From positions 124,001 to 188,000 of the forward strand of contig NZ_MPZV01000004.1 of the NCBI RefSeq assembly GCF_002020355.1: a stretch of DNA of 64,000 bases, written 5' to 3'. The notes beneath the pieces are model-generated. The model worked only from the letters and a program-made list of their open reading frames with translations. It ran no database searches and was not told the origin of the DNA. This stretch comes from Thioclava sediminum. Its GTDB lineage: Bacteria > Pseudomonadota > Alphaproteobacteria > Rhodobacterales > Rhodobacteraceae. How positions within the stretch are numbered: the first letter of the stretch is position 1; each line of letters begins with the position of its first letter. The position numbers were made by a program, and so were the translations under genes. Of the stretch, positions 56,638 through 64,000 are shown piece by piece.

Positions 56638-56666
56638 TTGACACAAATTTGGAACGTTCCTATAGG
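56638..56666 (+). promoter_or_regulatory. Sigma-70 promoter of the catabolic operon
   Basis: TTGACA (56638-56643, perfect), exactly 17 bp, TATAGG (56661-56666). The predicted start is near 56673. The first operator copy lies in the spacer and the second over the start site. Confidence 0.75.
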
Positions 56667-56684
56667 TATTTGGAACGTTCCTAT
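56647..56684. repeat. Two tandem 17-bp operator copies
   Basis: ATTTGGAACGTTCCTAT occurs at 56647-56663 and again at 56668-56684, identical over all 17 bp and 21 bp apart, i.e. two helical turns. Each contains the perfect palindrome GGAACGTTCC with a central CG, as in LacI-family operators. Their placement between -35 and -10 and over the start site fits repression. Confidence 0.85.
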
Positions 56685-56758
56685 TTGCTGAGTCTTTTTG
56701 GGGCGTGTCGACTGAAATCTTGTCTGGGGTCGGCAATTTGGATTGGGAGAAGCGAACT

Positions 56759-58330
56759 ATGGGCACGATCGTCAGTGCATCGGAAGCAGTGGGGAAAATC
56801 GCGGATGGCGCTATCATCACGGTGTCCTCGTCTTCGGCGTTGGGCTGCCCCGATTCCGTGCTCAAGGCGATCGGCGAGCGCTTCGATCAGGAGCAACATC
56901 CGCAGAACCTGACCATGATCCATCCGATCGCTGCGGGGGACATGTACGGTGTGAAGGGCATCGATCACATCGCCAAGGATGGTCTGCTCAGCACAGTTCT
57001 GGCCGGATCCTATCCGTCGGGTTCGTCGAACCTGCCGATGCCGGAAATCTGGAAGATGGTCGTCGAGGATCGGGTTGCTGCCTATAACGTGCCCTCCGGC
57101 ATCCTGTTCGACATGCATCGCGAAGCGGCCGCGCGGCGTCCGGGGGTGATGACCAAGGTCGGTCTGAAAACCTTCGTCGATCCCGAGCGCGAGGGCTGTG
57201 CGATGAACGATCGCGCAGCAGGCGCCCCCATCGTGCGCCGCGTGGAATTCGATGGCGACACCTGGCTCCATTTCCCGAATATCTATCCCGATGTCTGCAT
57301 TCTGCGCGCAACCACCGCCGATGAGCGCGGCAATCTGACCTATGAGCACGAAGGCGCCTATCTCGGCGGGCTCGAGCAGGCGATTGCGGTGCGCAACAAT
57401 GGCGGGCTGGTGATCGCGCAGGTGGAGCGGGTTACAGCGGCGGGTTCGCTGCGTCCCCATGACGTCCGGGTGCCGGGCCATCTCGTGGATTACGTGGTCG
57501 TGGACGAAGATCAGAAACAGACCTGCGAGACTCCCTATGATCCGGCGATCTCGGGTCAGGTAATGCGTCCGTGGTCGAGCTTCGAACTGGCCGAGCACGG
57601 GATCGAGAAGGTGATCGCACGGCGCGCGGCAATGGAGCTGCGCGGAGGCATGACGGCCAATCTCGGCTTTGGGATTTCGGCGATGGTGCCGCGCATCCTG
57701 CTCGAGGAAGGCCATCCCGACGCGGTCACCTGGGCGATCGAACAAGGCGCGGTGGGCGGGATGCCCCTGACCGGCTTCGCCTTCGGCTGCGCATCGAACG
57801 CCGATGGCTACGTGCCCTCGCCGCAGCAATTCATCTATTTCCAGGGCGCCGGGTTCGACATGTCCTTCCTGTCCTTCCTCGAAGTCGATGTGGAGGGGAA
57901 CGTGAATGTCTCCAAGCTCGGCAAGAAACCTTACCTGACCGCTGGCTGCGGCGGTTTCGTCGATATCACCGCCCATGCGCGCAAGATCGTCTTCTCGGGT
58001 TGGTTCGAGGCCGGGGCGCAGATGGAGATGGACGCGACCGGCATCCGTGTCCGTGCGCCCGGCAAGTTCACCAAGATGGTGGACCGGGTCGAGCATGTCA
58101 CCTTCTCCGGGGAGCGTGCGCGCGAGCAGGGGCAGGAAGTGCTCTATATCACCGAGCGCTGCGTGATGCGGCTCGATGACAAAGGGCTCATCGCGACCGA
58201 AATCATGCCGGGGATCGATCCCGAGCGGGACATCGTCGGCGCCTCCGAGGGGCGGGTGCGCGTGGCGGAGAATGCCGTCACCATGTCCACGAAGCTTCTC
58301 GCCGATGCCCCGATGGGGTGGACGCCATGA
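56759..58330 (+). CDS. Acyl-CoA:acetate/3-ketoacid CoA-transferase (YdiF-like)
   Basis: A 523-aa fused alpha-beta class I CoA-transferase. The alpha half has KIADGAIITVSSSSALGCPD and VLAGSYPSGSSNLP. The beta half has GGMTANLGFGISAMVPR and the catalytic Glu in WAIEQGAVGGMPL. It should move CoA from acyl- or acetyl-CoA to another carboxylate through a glutamyl-CoA intermediate. The ATG at 56759 has GGAGAAG 6 bp upstream; a GTG at 56705 has no good site. It is the first gene of the operon and overlaps the hydratase by 4 bp. Confidence 0.85.
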   Translation: MGTIVSASEAVGKIADGAIITVSSSSALGCPDSVLKAIGERFDQEQHPQNLTMIHPIAAGDMYGVKGIDHIAKDGLLSTVLAGSYPSGSSNLPMPEIWKMVVEDRVAAYNVPSGILFDMHREAAARRPGVMTKVGLKTFVDPEREGCAMNDRAAGAPIVRRVEFDGDTWLHFPNIYPDVCILRATTADERGNLTYEHEGAYLGGLEQAIAVRNNGGLVIAQVERVTAAGSLRPHDVRVPGHLVDYVVVDEDQKQTCETPYDPAISGQVMRPWSSFELAEHGIEKVIARRAAMELRGGMTANLGFGISAMVPRILLEEGHPDAVTWAIEQGAVGGMPLTGFAFGCASNADGYVPSPQQFIYFQGAGFDMSFLSFLEVDVEGNVNVSKLGKKPYLTAGCGGFVDITAHARKIVFSGWFEAGAQMEMDATGIRVRAPGKFTKMVDRVEHVTFSGERAREQGQEVLYITERCVMRLDDKGLIATEIMPGIDPERDIVGASEGRVRVAENAVTMSTKLLADAPMGWTP

Positions 58331-59094
58331 GCGATATTCACCTGATCATCGACGGCGCGGTTGCAGAGCTGCGTCTCGACAACCCGGCGAAGATGAACGC
58401 CCTGACAGTGGAGATGCTGCGCGCGCTCAAGGCGCATCTCGATCGGATCGAACGCGATGTCGAGATTCGCTGCGTGCTAGTGACCGCCGAGGGCGACCGG
58501 GCCTTCTGCACCGGGGCGGATATCAACGGTTGGGGCGATCTGAGCCCCGCCCAGTTCGCGCGGCATTGGGTCCGCGACGGACACCGGATCTTCGACCGGC
58601 TGGCGCGCCTCTCGAAGCCGACGATTGCGGCGCTGAACGGACACGCCTTCGGGGGCGGTCTCGAACTTGCCGCAGCCTGCGACCTTCGGGTCATGGCACC
58701 CGGCGCCAGCCTTGCCCTCCCGGAAGCTGGCGTCGGGATCGTTCCCGGTTGGTCGGGCACGCAGCGGCTGATGCGTCTGCTGCCCGAACCGATGGTGAAG
58801 GAGATGGCGCTTTTCGGTCACCGGGTGAAAGCCGAGCGGGCTTTGGCGGTCGGCTTCGTGGCCGCGGTCTCCGACGATCCGCGCGCCGCAGCGCAGACCC
58901 TGATCGACCGTGCGCTCGGGCTGTCGCCCCGCGCCGTCGAAATCACGAAATCGATGATCCATGTCGCGGCGGGTGAAGATCGCGGCGCCATGGCTGAGGC
59001 GCTCGGAAGTGCCGCCATTTCGGCCAGCGAAGATCGCGCCGAAGGGGTCACGGCTTTCCGCGAGAAACGCAAACCTAATTTTTCGGGACTTTGA
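58327..59094 (+). CDS. Enoyl-CoA hydratase/isomerase-family protein
   Basis: A 255-aa crotonase. The oxyanion loop is in DRAFCTGADINGW and GHAFGGGLELAAACD; both catalytic glutamates of classical hydratases are present (GGGLELA and LALPEAGVGIVPGW). This predicts reversible hydration of a 2-enoyl-CoA, but crotonases vary and the true substrate is open. ATG 58327 overlaps the transferase stop (ATGA); a GTG three codons earlier is possible. The aldehyde dehydrogenase follows after 2 bp. Confidence 0.88.
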   Translation: MSDIHLIIDGAVAELRLDNPAKMNALTVEMLRALKAHLDRIERDVEIRCVLVTAEGDRAFCTGADINGWGDLSPAQFARHWVRDGHRIFDRLARLSKPTIAALNGHAFGGGLELAAACDLRVMAPGASLALPEAGVGIVPGWSGTQRLMRLLPEPMVKEMALFGHRVKAERALAVGFVAAVSDDPRAAAQTLIDRALGLSPRAVEITKSMIHVAAGEDRGAMAEALGSAAISASEDRAEGVTAFREKRKPNFSGL

Positions 59095-59096
59095 AC

Positions 59097-60623
59097 ATGA
59101 CCGAGCTGAACCTGATCTCCGCCGTTGACGCGGCGATCCCCGCAGAGCCCTTCATCTGTCGTCACCTGATCGCAGGCGAGTGGCGCGACAGTGCCTCTGG
59201 CGAGACCTACGATCGGATGTCCCCGGCGCATGGCTGCCTCGTGAGCCGCGCGGCGCTGGGCGCCGAAGCCGATGCGGAAGCCGCGATCGTCGCGGCGCGC
59301 GAAGCGTTCGACAGTGGCGTCTGGAGCCGGATTTCGGGCAAGGAACGCGCCACGATCCTGCTGCGCGTTGCCGATCTGATCGAGGGCAATGTCGAGCGCA
59401 TGGCACTGCTGGAGACGCTCGAAAGCGGCAAGCCGATCTCGCAGTCGCGGGCCGAAGTGTCGGGCGCGGCCGATCTGTGGCGCTACGCGGCTTCGTTGGC
59501 GCGCACCATGCATGGGGACAGCCACAACACGCTGGGGCCGGACATGCTCGGCGTCGTCGTGAAAGACCCGATCGGCGTCGTGTCGATGATCACGCCTTGG
59601 AATTTCCCGTTCTGGATCCTGAGCCAGAAGCTGCCCTTCGCGCTCGCCGCCGGCTGCACCACGGTCATCAAGCCGTCCGAACTGACGCCGTCGACGACGG
59701 TGATGCTCGGGGAACTGCTGTTCGAGGCGGGGATGCCCGCGGGCGTCGTGAATATCGTTCTGGGTTACGGGCCTGCCGTGGGCGGCCTGATGTCGACGCA
59801 TGAGGCCGTGGACATGGTGACCTTCACCGGCTCGACCGCGGTCGGCAAGGCGATCTCGGCGGCCGCGTCGAGCACGTTGAAGAAGGTCGCGCTGGAGCTT
59901 GGCGGGAAGAACCCGCAAGTCGTGTTCCCAGATGCCGATATCGAGAGCGCAGCCGATGCGATTACCTTCGGCGTCTATTTCAACACCGGGCAATGCTGCA
60001 ACTCGAGCAGCCGGATCATCGTCCATGAAGATATCGTGGATGAGGTGGTCGAGCGCGTGGTGGAACTGTCGAAGCGCGTGGCTTTCGGCGACCCGCTCGA
60101 TCCCCGCACGCAGGTCGGGGCGATCATTTCCGTCCAGCATCAGGGCAAGATCGACGATTACGTTCGCGCAGCCGTCACCGAAGGCGCAGAGATCGCGCTG
60201 GGTGGCGGGCCGATGACCGTGCCGGGGCTCGAAGGGCAATTCTATCAACCCACCGTCGTGCGCGGCGTCTCGCCCGAGATGGCGATCGCCCGCGAGGAGG
60301 TCTTCGGACCGGTGCTTTCGGTTCTGACCTTCCGCACGATGGACGAAGCGGTAGCGCTAACGAATGATGCAAGCTACGGTTTGTCTGCGGGCGTTTGGAG
60401 CGAGAACGTCCACACCTGCCTCGAGTTCTCGACGCGGGCGCACGCTGGGACCGTCTGGACGAATACCTGGATGGACGGTTTCCCGGAATTGAGCTTCGGC
60501 GGGGTCAAGCAATCCGGTCAAGGGAGAGAGATCGGACGCTACGGCCTCGAGGAGTTCTTCGAGATCAAGACGCTCGTGATGCGCATCGGTCGCACGCGAG
60601 AGCCTTGGGTAAGACCCGAATGA
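59097..60623 (+). CDS. NAD(P)-dependent aldehyde dehydrogenase
   Basis: A 508-aa aldehyde dehydrogenase. It has ITPWNFPFWILSQKLPFALA and KPSELTPSTTVML, the general base Glu in KVALELGGKNPQVVF, and the catalytic cysteine in FNTGQCCNSSSR (second C). The C-terminal GGVKQSGQGREIGRYGLEEF is characteristic. It oxidises an aldehyde to a carboxylate, possibly releasing the acid that the CoA-transferase activates (inference). A TTG two codons earlier overlaps the hydratase stop; the ATG is preferred. Confidence 0.9.
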   Translation: MTELNLISAVDAAIPAEPFICRHLIAGEWRDSASGETYDRMSPAHGCLVSRAALGAEADAEAAIVAAREAFDSGVWSRISGKERATILLRVADLIEGNVERMALLETLESGKPISQSRAEVSGAADLWRYAASLARTMHGDSHNTLGPDMLGVVVKDPIGVVSMITPWNFPFWILSQKLPFALAAGCTTVIKPSELTPSTTVMLGELLFEAGMPAGVVNIVLGYGPAVGGLMSTHEAVDMVTFTGSTAVGKAISAAASSTLKKVALELGGKNPQVVFPDADIESAADAITFGVYFNTGQCCNSSSRIIVHEDIVDEVVERVVELSKRVAFGDPLDPRTQVGAIISVQHQGKIDDYVRAAVTEGAEIALGGGPMTVPGLEGQFYQPTVVRGVSPEMAIAREEVFGPVLSVLTFRTMDEAVALTNDASYGLSAGVWSENVHTCLEFSTRAHAGTVWTNTWMDGFPELSFGGVKQSGQGREIGRYGLEEFFEIKTLVMRIGRTREPWVRPE

Positions 60624-60678
60624 CCTGATCGGTCGCACGGGAGGAGAAGTGTAACGACAACGCAGAGGGAGGAAAATC

Positions 60679-61929
60679 ATGCGTAGTTACATCGGACGGA
60701 CACTGAAAATGGCGAGCGTTCTGGCGCTCGTCGCAGGTTCGGCACAGGCGGAGGATGTGGAGGTCCTTCACTGGTGGACTTCGGGCGGCGAAGCAGCCGC
60801 GCTCAACGTTCTCAAGGACGATCTGCAGAAAGAAGGCATCGGCTGGAAGGACATGCCCGTTGCAGGTGGCGGTGGCCAAAGCGCGATGACCGTGCTGCGT
60901 GCGCGTGTCACCTCGGGTGATCCGCCGACCGCGGTTCAGATGCTCGGCTTCGACATCTCGGACTGGGCGCAGCAAGGCGCGCTGGCCGATCTCGACAAGG
61001 TCGCGGCCGATGGCAACTGGGATGCCGTGGTGCCTGCGGCGCTGCAGAAGTTCTCGAAATATGACGGCCATTGGGTCGCGGTTCCGGTGAACGTGCACTC
61101 GACCAACTGGGTCTGGTCGAACAAGAAGATGCTCGCCGATCTCGGCATCGAAGAGCCGAAGACCTGGGACGAGTTCATCGCTGCGATGCAGAAGGTGAAG
61201 GATTCCGGGAAGATCGCGCTCGCCGCGGGCGGCCAACCCTGGCAGGAAGCCACGATGTTCGATGGCGTCGTGCTGTCGGTCGGTGGCCCCGAGTTCTACA
61301 AGAAGGCCTTCGTCGATCTCGATCCCGAAGCGCTCGGCGGTCCGCAGATGGTCGAATCCTTCAAGCGCATGGAGCAGCTTCACAGCTTCGTCGACCCGAA
61401 CTTCTCGGGCCGCGACTGGAACCTCGCGACCGCGATGGTCATCAATGGCGAAGCCGCCTTCCAGATGATGGGCGACTGGGCCAAGGGTGAATTCCTGCGG
61501 GCCGGCAAAGAAGCCGAGGTCGATTTCGGCTGCTTCCGCACCCCGGGGACCGCAGGCGATGTGACCTTCAACTCCGACCAGTTCGCGATGTTCAAGGTCG
61601 GCGGGGATGCGCAGGCCGCGCAGGACGCGATGGCGAAAGCCGTGATGTCGCCCTCGTTCCAGATCGCCTTCAACACGGTGAAAGGCTCTGTTCCCTCGCG
61701 CACGGACGTGTCGGACGAAGAGTTCGACGCCTGCGGCAAGAAGGCGATGGCTCAGCTGAAATCGGCGAGCGAGAACGGCACGCTGCTGGGTTCGATGGCG
61801 CATGGCCATGCTGACCCGGCTTCGGTGAAGAACGCGATCTATGACGTGGTGACGGCGAATTTCAACGGCGAATATGACGCCGAGACCGCCGCCAAGGAAC
61901 TCGTCAAGGCCGTGTCGCTGGCTCAGTAA
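60679..61929 (+). CDS. Sugar ABC transporter substrate-binding protein (CUT1)
   Basis: A 416-aa periplasmic binding protein of the CUT1 type, closest in appearance to glucose/mannose binders. A signal peptide (about 1-24, [16 protein letters not shown]) precedes [19 protein letters not shown], and AAVQ-type hinge regions, [19 protein letters not shown] and [16 protein letters not shown] are seen. A strong GGGAGG site lies 8 bp before the ATG. The substrate is not evident; pairing with CoA enzymes argues for a sugar or sugar acid that is degraded through acyl-CoA steps (inference). Confidence 0.9.
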   Translation: MRSYIGRTLKMASVLALVAGSAQAEDVEVLHWWTSGGEAAALNVLKDDLQKEGIGWKDMPVAGGGGQSAMTVLRARVTSGDPPTAVQMLGFDISDWAQQGALADLDKVAADGNWDAVVPAALQKFSKYDGHWVAVPVNVHSTNWVWSNKKMLADLGIEEPKTWDEFIAAMQKVKDSGKIALAAGGQPWQEATMFDGVVLSVGGPEFYKKAFVDLDPEALGGPQMVESFKRMEQLHSFVDPNFSGRDWNLATAMVINGEAAFQMMGDWAKGEFLRAGKEAEVDFGCFRTPGTAGDVTFNSDQFAMFKVGGDAQAAQDAMAKAVMSPSFQIAFNTVKGSVPSRTDVSDEEFDACGKKAMAQLKSASENGTLLGSMAHGHADPASVKNAIYDVVTANFNGEYDAETAAKELVKAVSLAQ

Positions 61930-61937
61930 CAGGCCCT

Positions 61938-61962
61938 CGGGCCGGTCGATCTGACCGGCCCG
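61938..61962 (+). other. Stem-loop between binding protein and permease
   Basis: CGGGCCGGTC / GACCGGCCCG, a perfect 10-bp stem with a 5-nt loop, 8 bp after the binding-protein stop. No T-run follows. By analogy with malE-malF it may protect the upstream mRNA and lower permease expression. Confidence 0.6.
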
Positions 61963-62002
61963 AACCTCACCCATCCGTCTCATTTCCCCAAAGGAGAGAG
62001 CA

Positions 62003-62896
62003 ATGGCCCGTCCGGTCCAGTCAGACTTGCGTACCCGGCTTCAGGAATGGATTCCCAAGATCGTCCTCGCGCCCTCTGTCGCGTCCATGTTGATCTTCGT
62101 CTACGGCTTCATCGTGTTCACCGGGTACCTGTCGTTCACAAACAGCCGGATCCTGCCGAGCTTCGACCTTGTCGGCTGGCACAATTACTGGCGGCTTTTC
62201 CAATTGCCGACCTGGACGATCGCGGTGCAGAACCTTGCGATCTTCGCCTCGCTCTACATCGCGATTTGTATCGCGATCGGCCTCACCCTCGCGATCTTTC
62301 TGGATCAGAAAATCCGCGGCGAGGGGATGTTGCGCCCGATCTTCCTCTATCCGATGGCGCTTTCGTTCATCGTGACGGGCACGGCGTGGAAATGGCTTCT
62401 CGATCCGGGCATCGGCATCGAACATACCCTGCATCTCTGGGGATGGGAGAGCTTCCATTTCGGTTGGATCAAGAGCTCGTCCATGGCGATCTACACGGTG
62501 GTGATCGCCGCGGTCTGGCAAAGCTCGGGCTTCGTCATGGCGATGTTCCTCGCCGGGCTGCGCGGCATCGACAACGAGATCCTGAAAGCGGCACAGATGG
62601 ATGGCGCCTCGAACTGGAACCTCTATCGCCGCATCATCATTCCGCAGCTTCGGCCCGCGTTCCTGTCGGCCTTTGTCATCCTCGCGCACCTCGCGGTCAA
62701 ATCCTATGACCTCGTCATCGCGCTGACCGGTGGCGGCCCGGGCCGGGCAACCGAACTGCCCGCGACCTTCATGTATTCCTACACTTTCACCCGCAACGAG
62801 ATGGGCGTGGGCGCAGCGTCGGCGGTTATCATGCTGATGACCATCGCCGCGATCATGATCCCCTATCTCTACGCTGAACTGAAGGAGCCGAAGTAA
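62003..62896 (+). CDS. Sugar ABC transporter permease (CUT1, MalF-type)
   Basis: A 297-aa inner-membrane permease with six predicted helices, starting [20 protein letters not shown]. The EAA loop [20 protein letters not shown]...PQLRP that contacts the ATPase is clear near residues 195-220, and it ends with [21 protein letters not shown]. It shares a base with the next permease gene (TAATG), so the two half-channels are coupled. Confidence 0.93.
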   Translation: MARPVQSDLRTRLQEWIPKIVLAPSVASMLIFVYGFIVFTGYLSFTNSRILPSFDLVGWHNYWRLFQLPTWTIAVQNLAIFASLYIAICIAIGLTLAIFLDQKIRGEGMLRPIFLYPMALSFIVTGTAWKWLLDPGIGIEHTLHLWGWESFHFGWIKSSSMAIYTVVIAAVWQSSGFVMAMFLAGLRGIDNEILKAAQMDGASNWNLYRRIIIPQLRPAFLSAFVILAHLAVKSYDLVIALTGGGPGRATELPATFMYSYTFTRNEMGVGAASAVIMLMTIAAIMIPYLYAELKEPK

Positions 62897-63780
62897 TGTC
62901 CGGCGCCGTCGATACCGGGGTCGCGATCCGCACAAATCGCGTGACCCGCACCTTCATCTATCTCTTCCTGCTGCTGTTCGCGCTGTTCTACCTGCTGCCG
63001 CTCGCGGTGATGCTGATCAACTCGGTCAAACCTCTGAGCGAGATCACGGGCGGCAACATGATGGCGCTGCCCAATGTCTGGACCTTCGAGCCTTGGCGCG
63101 AAGCCTGGTCCTCGGCCCAGATCGGCGTTCAGCCGACCGGCCTGCGCCCCTACTTCATCAACTCGATCCTGATCGTGGTTCCGGCGGTGGCGATCTCGAC
63201 CATCATGGGCGCGCTCAACGGCTACGTGCTGACCAAGTGGCGGTTCCGCGGCGACACGATCCTTTTCGGGATGCTGCTGTTTTCGTGCTTCATTCCGTTC
63301 CAGATCGTGCTGATCCCGATGGCGCGGGTGCTGGGCATGATCGGGCTCGCAGGCTCGGTGCCGGGGCTGATCCTCGTCCACGTCGTCTACGGGCTCGGCT
63401 TCACGACGCTTTATTTCCGCAACTACTACTCGGCCTTCCCGACCGAGCTGGTGCGCGCGGCGCAGATCGACGGGGCCGGGTTCTTCCGGATCTTCTACCG
63501 CATCCTGCTGCCGCTGTCGGGGCCGATCATCGTGGTCACGATCATCTGGCAGTTCACCAATATCTGGAACGACTTCCTGTTCGGGTCGTCCTTCGCCGGG
63601 CAGGCCAGCCAGCCGATGACCGTCGCCTTGAACAACCTCGTTCAAAGCTCGACCGGCGTGAAGGCCTACAACGTTCACTTCGCGGGTGCGATCCTTGCGG
63701 CGCTGCCCACTCTCATCGTCTACATCGTCTCGGGGCGCTTCTTCGTGCGCGGCCTGATGGCGGGCTCAGTCAAGGGGTAA
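62896..63780 (+). CDS. Sugar ABC transporter permease (CUT1, MalG-type)
   Basis: The 294-aa second permease, six helices, with [20 protein letters not shown] near the N-terminus and [17 protein letters not shown], the usual MalG-type loop. The EAA motif is [18 protein letters not shown]-like ([19 protein letters not shown]), and it ends [13 protein letters not shown], the conserved MalG C-terminus. It shares a base with both neighbours (TAATG). Confidence 0.93.
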   Translation: MSGAVDTGVAIRTNRVTRTFIYLFLLLFALFYLLPLAVMLINSVKPLSEITGGNMMALPNVWTFEPWREAWSSAQIGVQPTGLRPYFINSILIVVPAVAISTIMGALNGYVLTKWRFRGDTILFGMLLFSCFIPFQIVLIPMARVLGMIGLAGSVPGLILVHVVYGLGFTTLYFRNYYSAFPTELVRAAQIDGAGFFRIFYRILLPLSGPIIVVTIIWQFTNIWNDFLFGSSFAGQASQPMTVALNNLVQSSTGVKAYNVHFAGAILAALPTLIVYIVSGRFFVRGLMAGSVKG

Positions 63781-64000
63781 TGCCAATGGGTCTCCTCGAT
63801 ATTTCAAACGTCACCAAGTCCTACGGCGCGGTCGAAGTGCTACACAGCGTCGACATCTCGGTCGATGAAGGTGAATTCCTCGTGCTGGTCGGCCCGTCCG
63901 GCTGCGGCAAGTCCACGCTTCTGAGCATGATCGCGGGGCTGGAAGGGATCACCTCCGGCGAGATTTCGATCAAGGGGCGCACGATGAACGGTGTGCACCC
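63780..64000 (+). CDS. Sugar ABC transporter ATPase, partial (window edge)
   Basis: The first 73 codons of a MalK/UgpC-type ATPase: [21 protein letters not shown], then [17 protein letters not shown] with Walker [10 protein letters not shown], and [20 protein letters not shown]. The remainder, with Q-loop, signature and Walker B, lies beyond the edge. Two starts in one frame are possible: the ATG sharing a base with the permease stop (63780) and the ATG at 63786. Confidence 0.93.
   Translation, partial: MPMGLLDISNVTKSYGAVEVLHSVDISVDEGEFLVLVGPSGCGKSTLLSMIAGLEGITSGEISIKGRTMNGVH

Overview
The window looks like the replication-origin region of a Rhodobacteraceae-type alphaproteobacterium (Rhodobacter/Paracoccus/Thioclava relatives). 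The base composition is GC-rich. The gene order hrcA-grpE / rph / hemW / parB-parA-rsmG-mnmG-mnmE-rho-hemJ / maf-aroE-coaE-dnaQ is the alphaproteobacterial origin neighbourhood, and RpoE-ChrR, DUF1365 and Hint-domain genes fit that family. No genus can be assigned from the sequence alone. No phage, insertion sequence, CRISPR array or defence system was seen.

Layout. (1) 1-12001: housekeeping genes. grpE, hrcA, parB, parA, rsmG, mnmG, mnmE, rho and hemJ are on the minus strand; rph-rdgB-hemW-DUF454 form a plus-strand operon. Two perfect 16-bp parS palindromes lie inside coding sequence, one in rsmG and one over the first codons of mnmG. (2) 12002-12405: probable chromosomal origin, AT-rich, with two perfect and two near-perfect DnaA boxes and five GANTC sites. 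Transcription switches from leftward to rightward across it. (3) 12406-18662: maf-aroE-coaE-dnaQ, then the NAD-synthesis operon nadABC. (4) 18667-26481, minus strand: rppH, ctpA, an EnvC-like factor, gpmI, a methyltransferase, rlmH, rsfS and an MscS-family channel. (5) 26729-34839: leuC-leuD and leuB, separated by an HdeD-family protein, an unknown membrane protein, an exported nuclease/phosphatase-like protein and an oppositely oriented epimerase; then a DMT transporter. (6) tRNA-Pro(CGG), the dTDP-rhamnose operon rfbCBDA and a glycosyltransferase. (7) 39305-44508: chrR-rpoE divergent from a four-gene lipid-modification cluster (FAD oxidoreductase, DUF1365, cyclopropane-synthase-like methyltransferase, DUF3833). 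The shared control region carries two opposed promoters of the same RpoE-like architecture. (8) mtgA, a Hint-domain protein, a DUF1269 protein and the glutamate synthase operon gltD-(exported protein)-gltB, preceded by a large interrupted inverted repeat; then uppP and an NDUFA9-like protein. (9) tRNA-Leu(CAG), a gene-free stretch of more than 500 bp, and a tightly packed operon (CoA-transferase, enoyl-CoA hydratase, aldehyde dehydrogenase, CUT1 sugar ABC transporter) running off the right edge. Its promoter holds two identical 17-bp operator copies spaced 21 bp apart.

How the genes work together. The left half couples origin firing (DnaA boxes, GANTC) with segregation (ParAB/parS) and core translation and RNA functions. 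The right half is metabolic and envelope-related. The most interesting unexplained points are the RpoE-linked lipid cluster, whose methyltransferase has lost two of the cyclopropane-synthase bicarbonate ligands; the double-operator catabolic operon pairing a sugar importer with CoA chemistry; and the exported protein translationally coupled inside the glutamate synthase operon. All coordinates and motifs were read by eye; no homology search was run.
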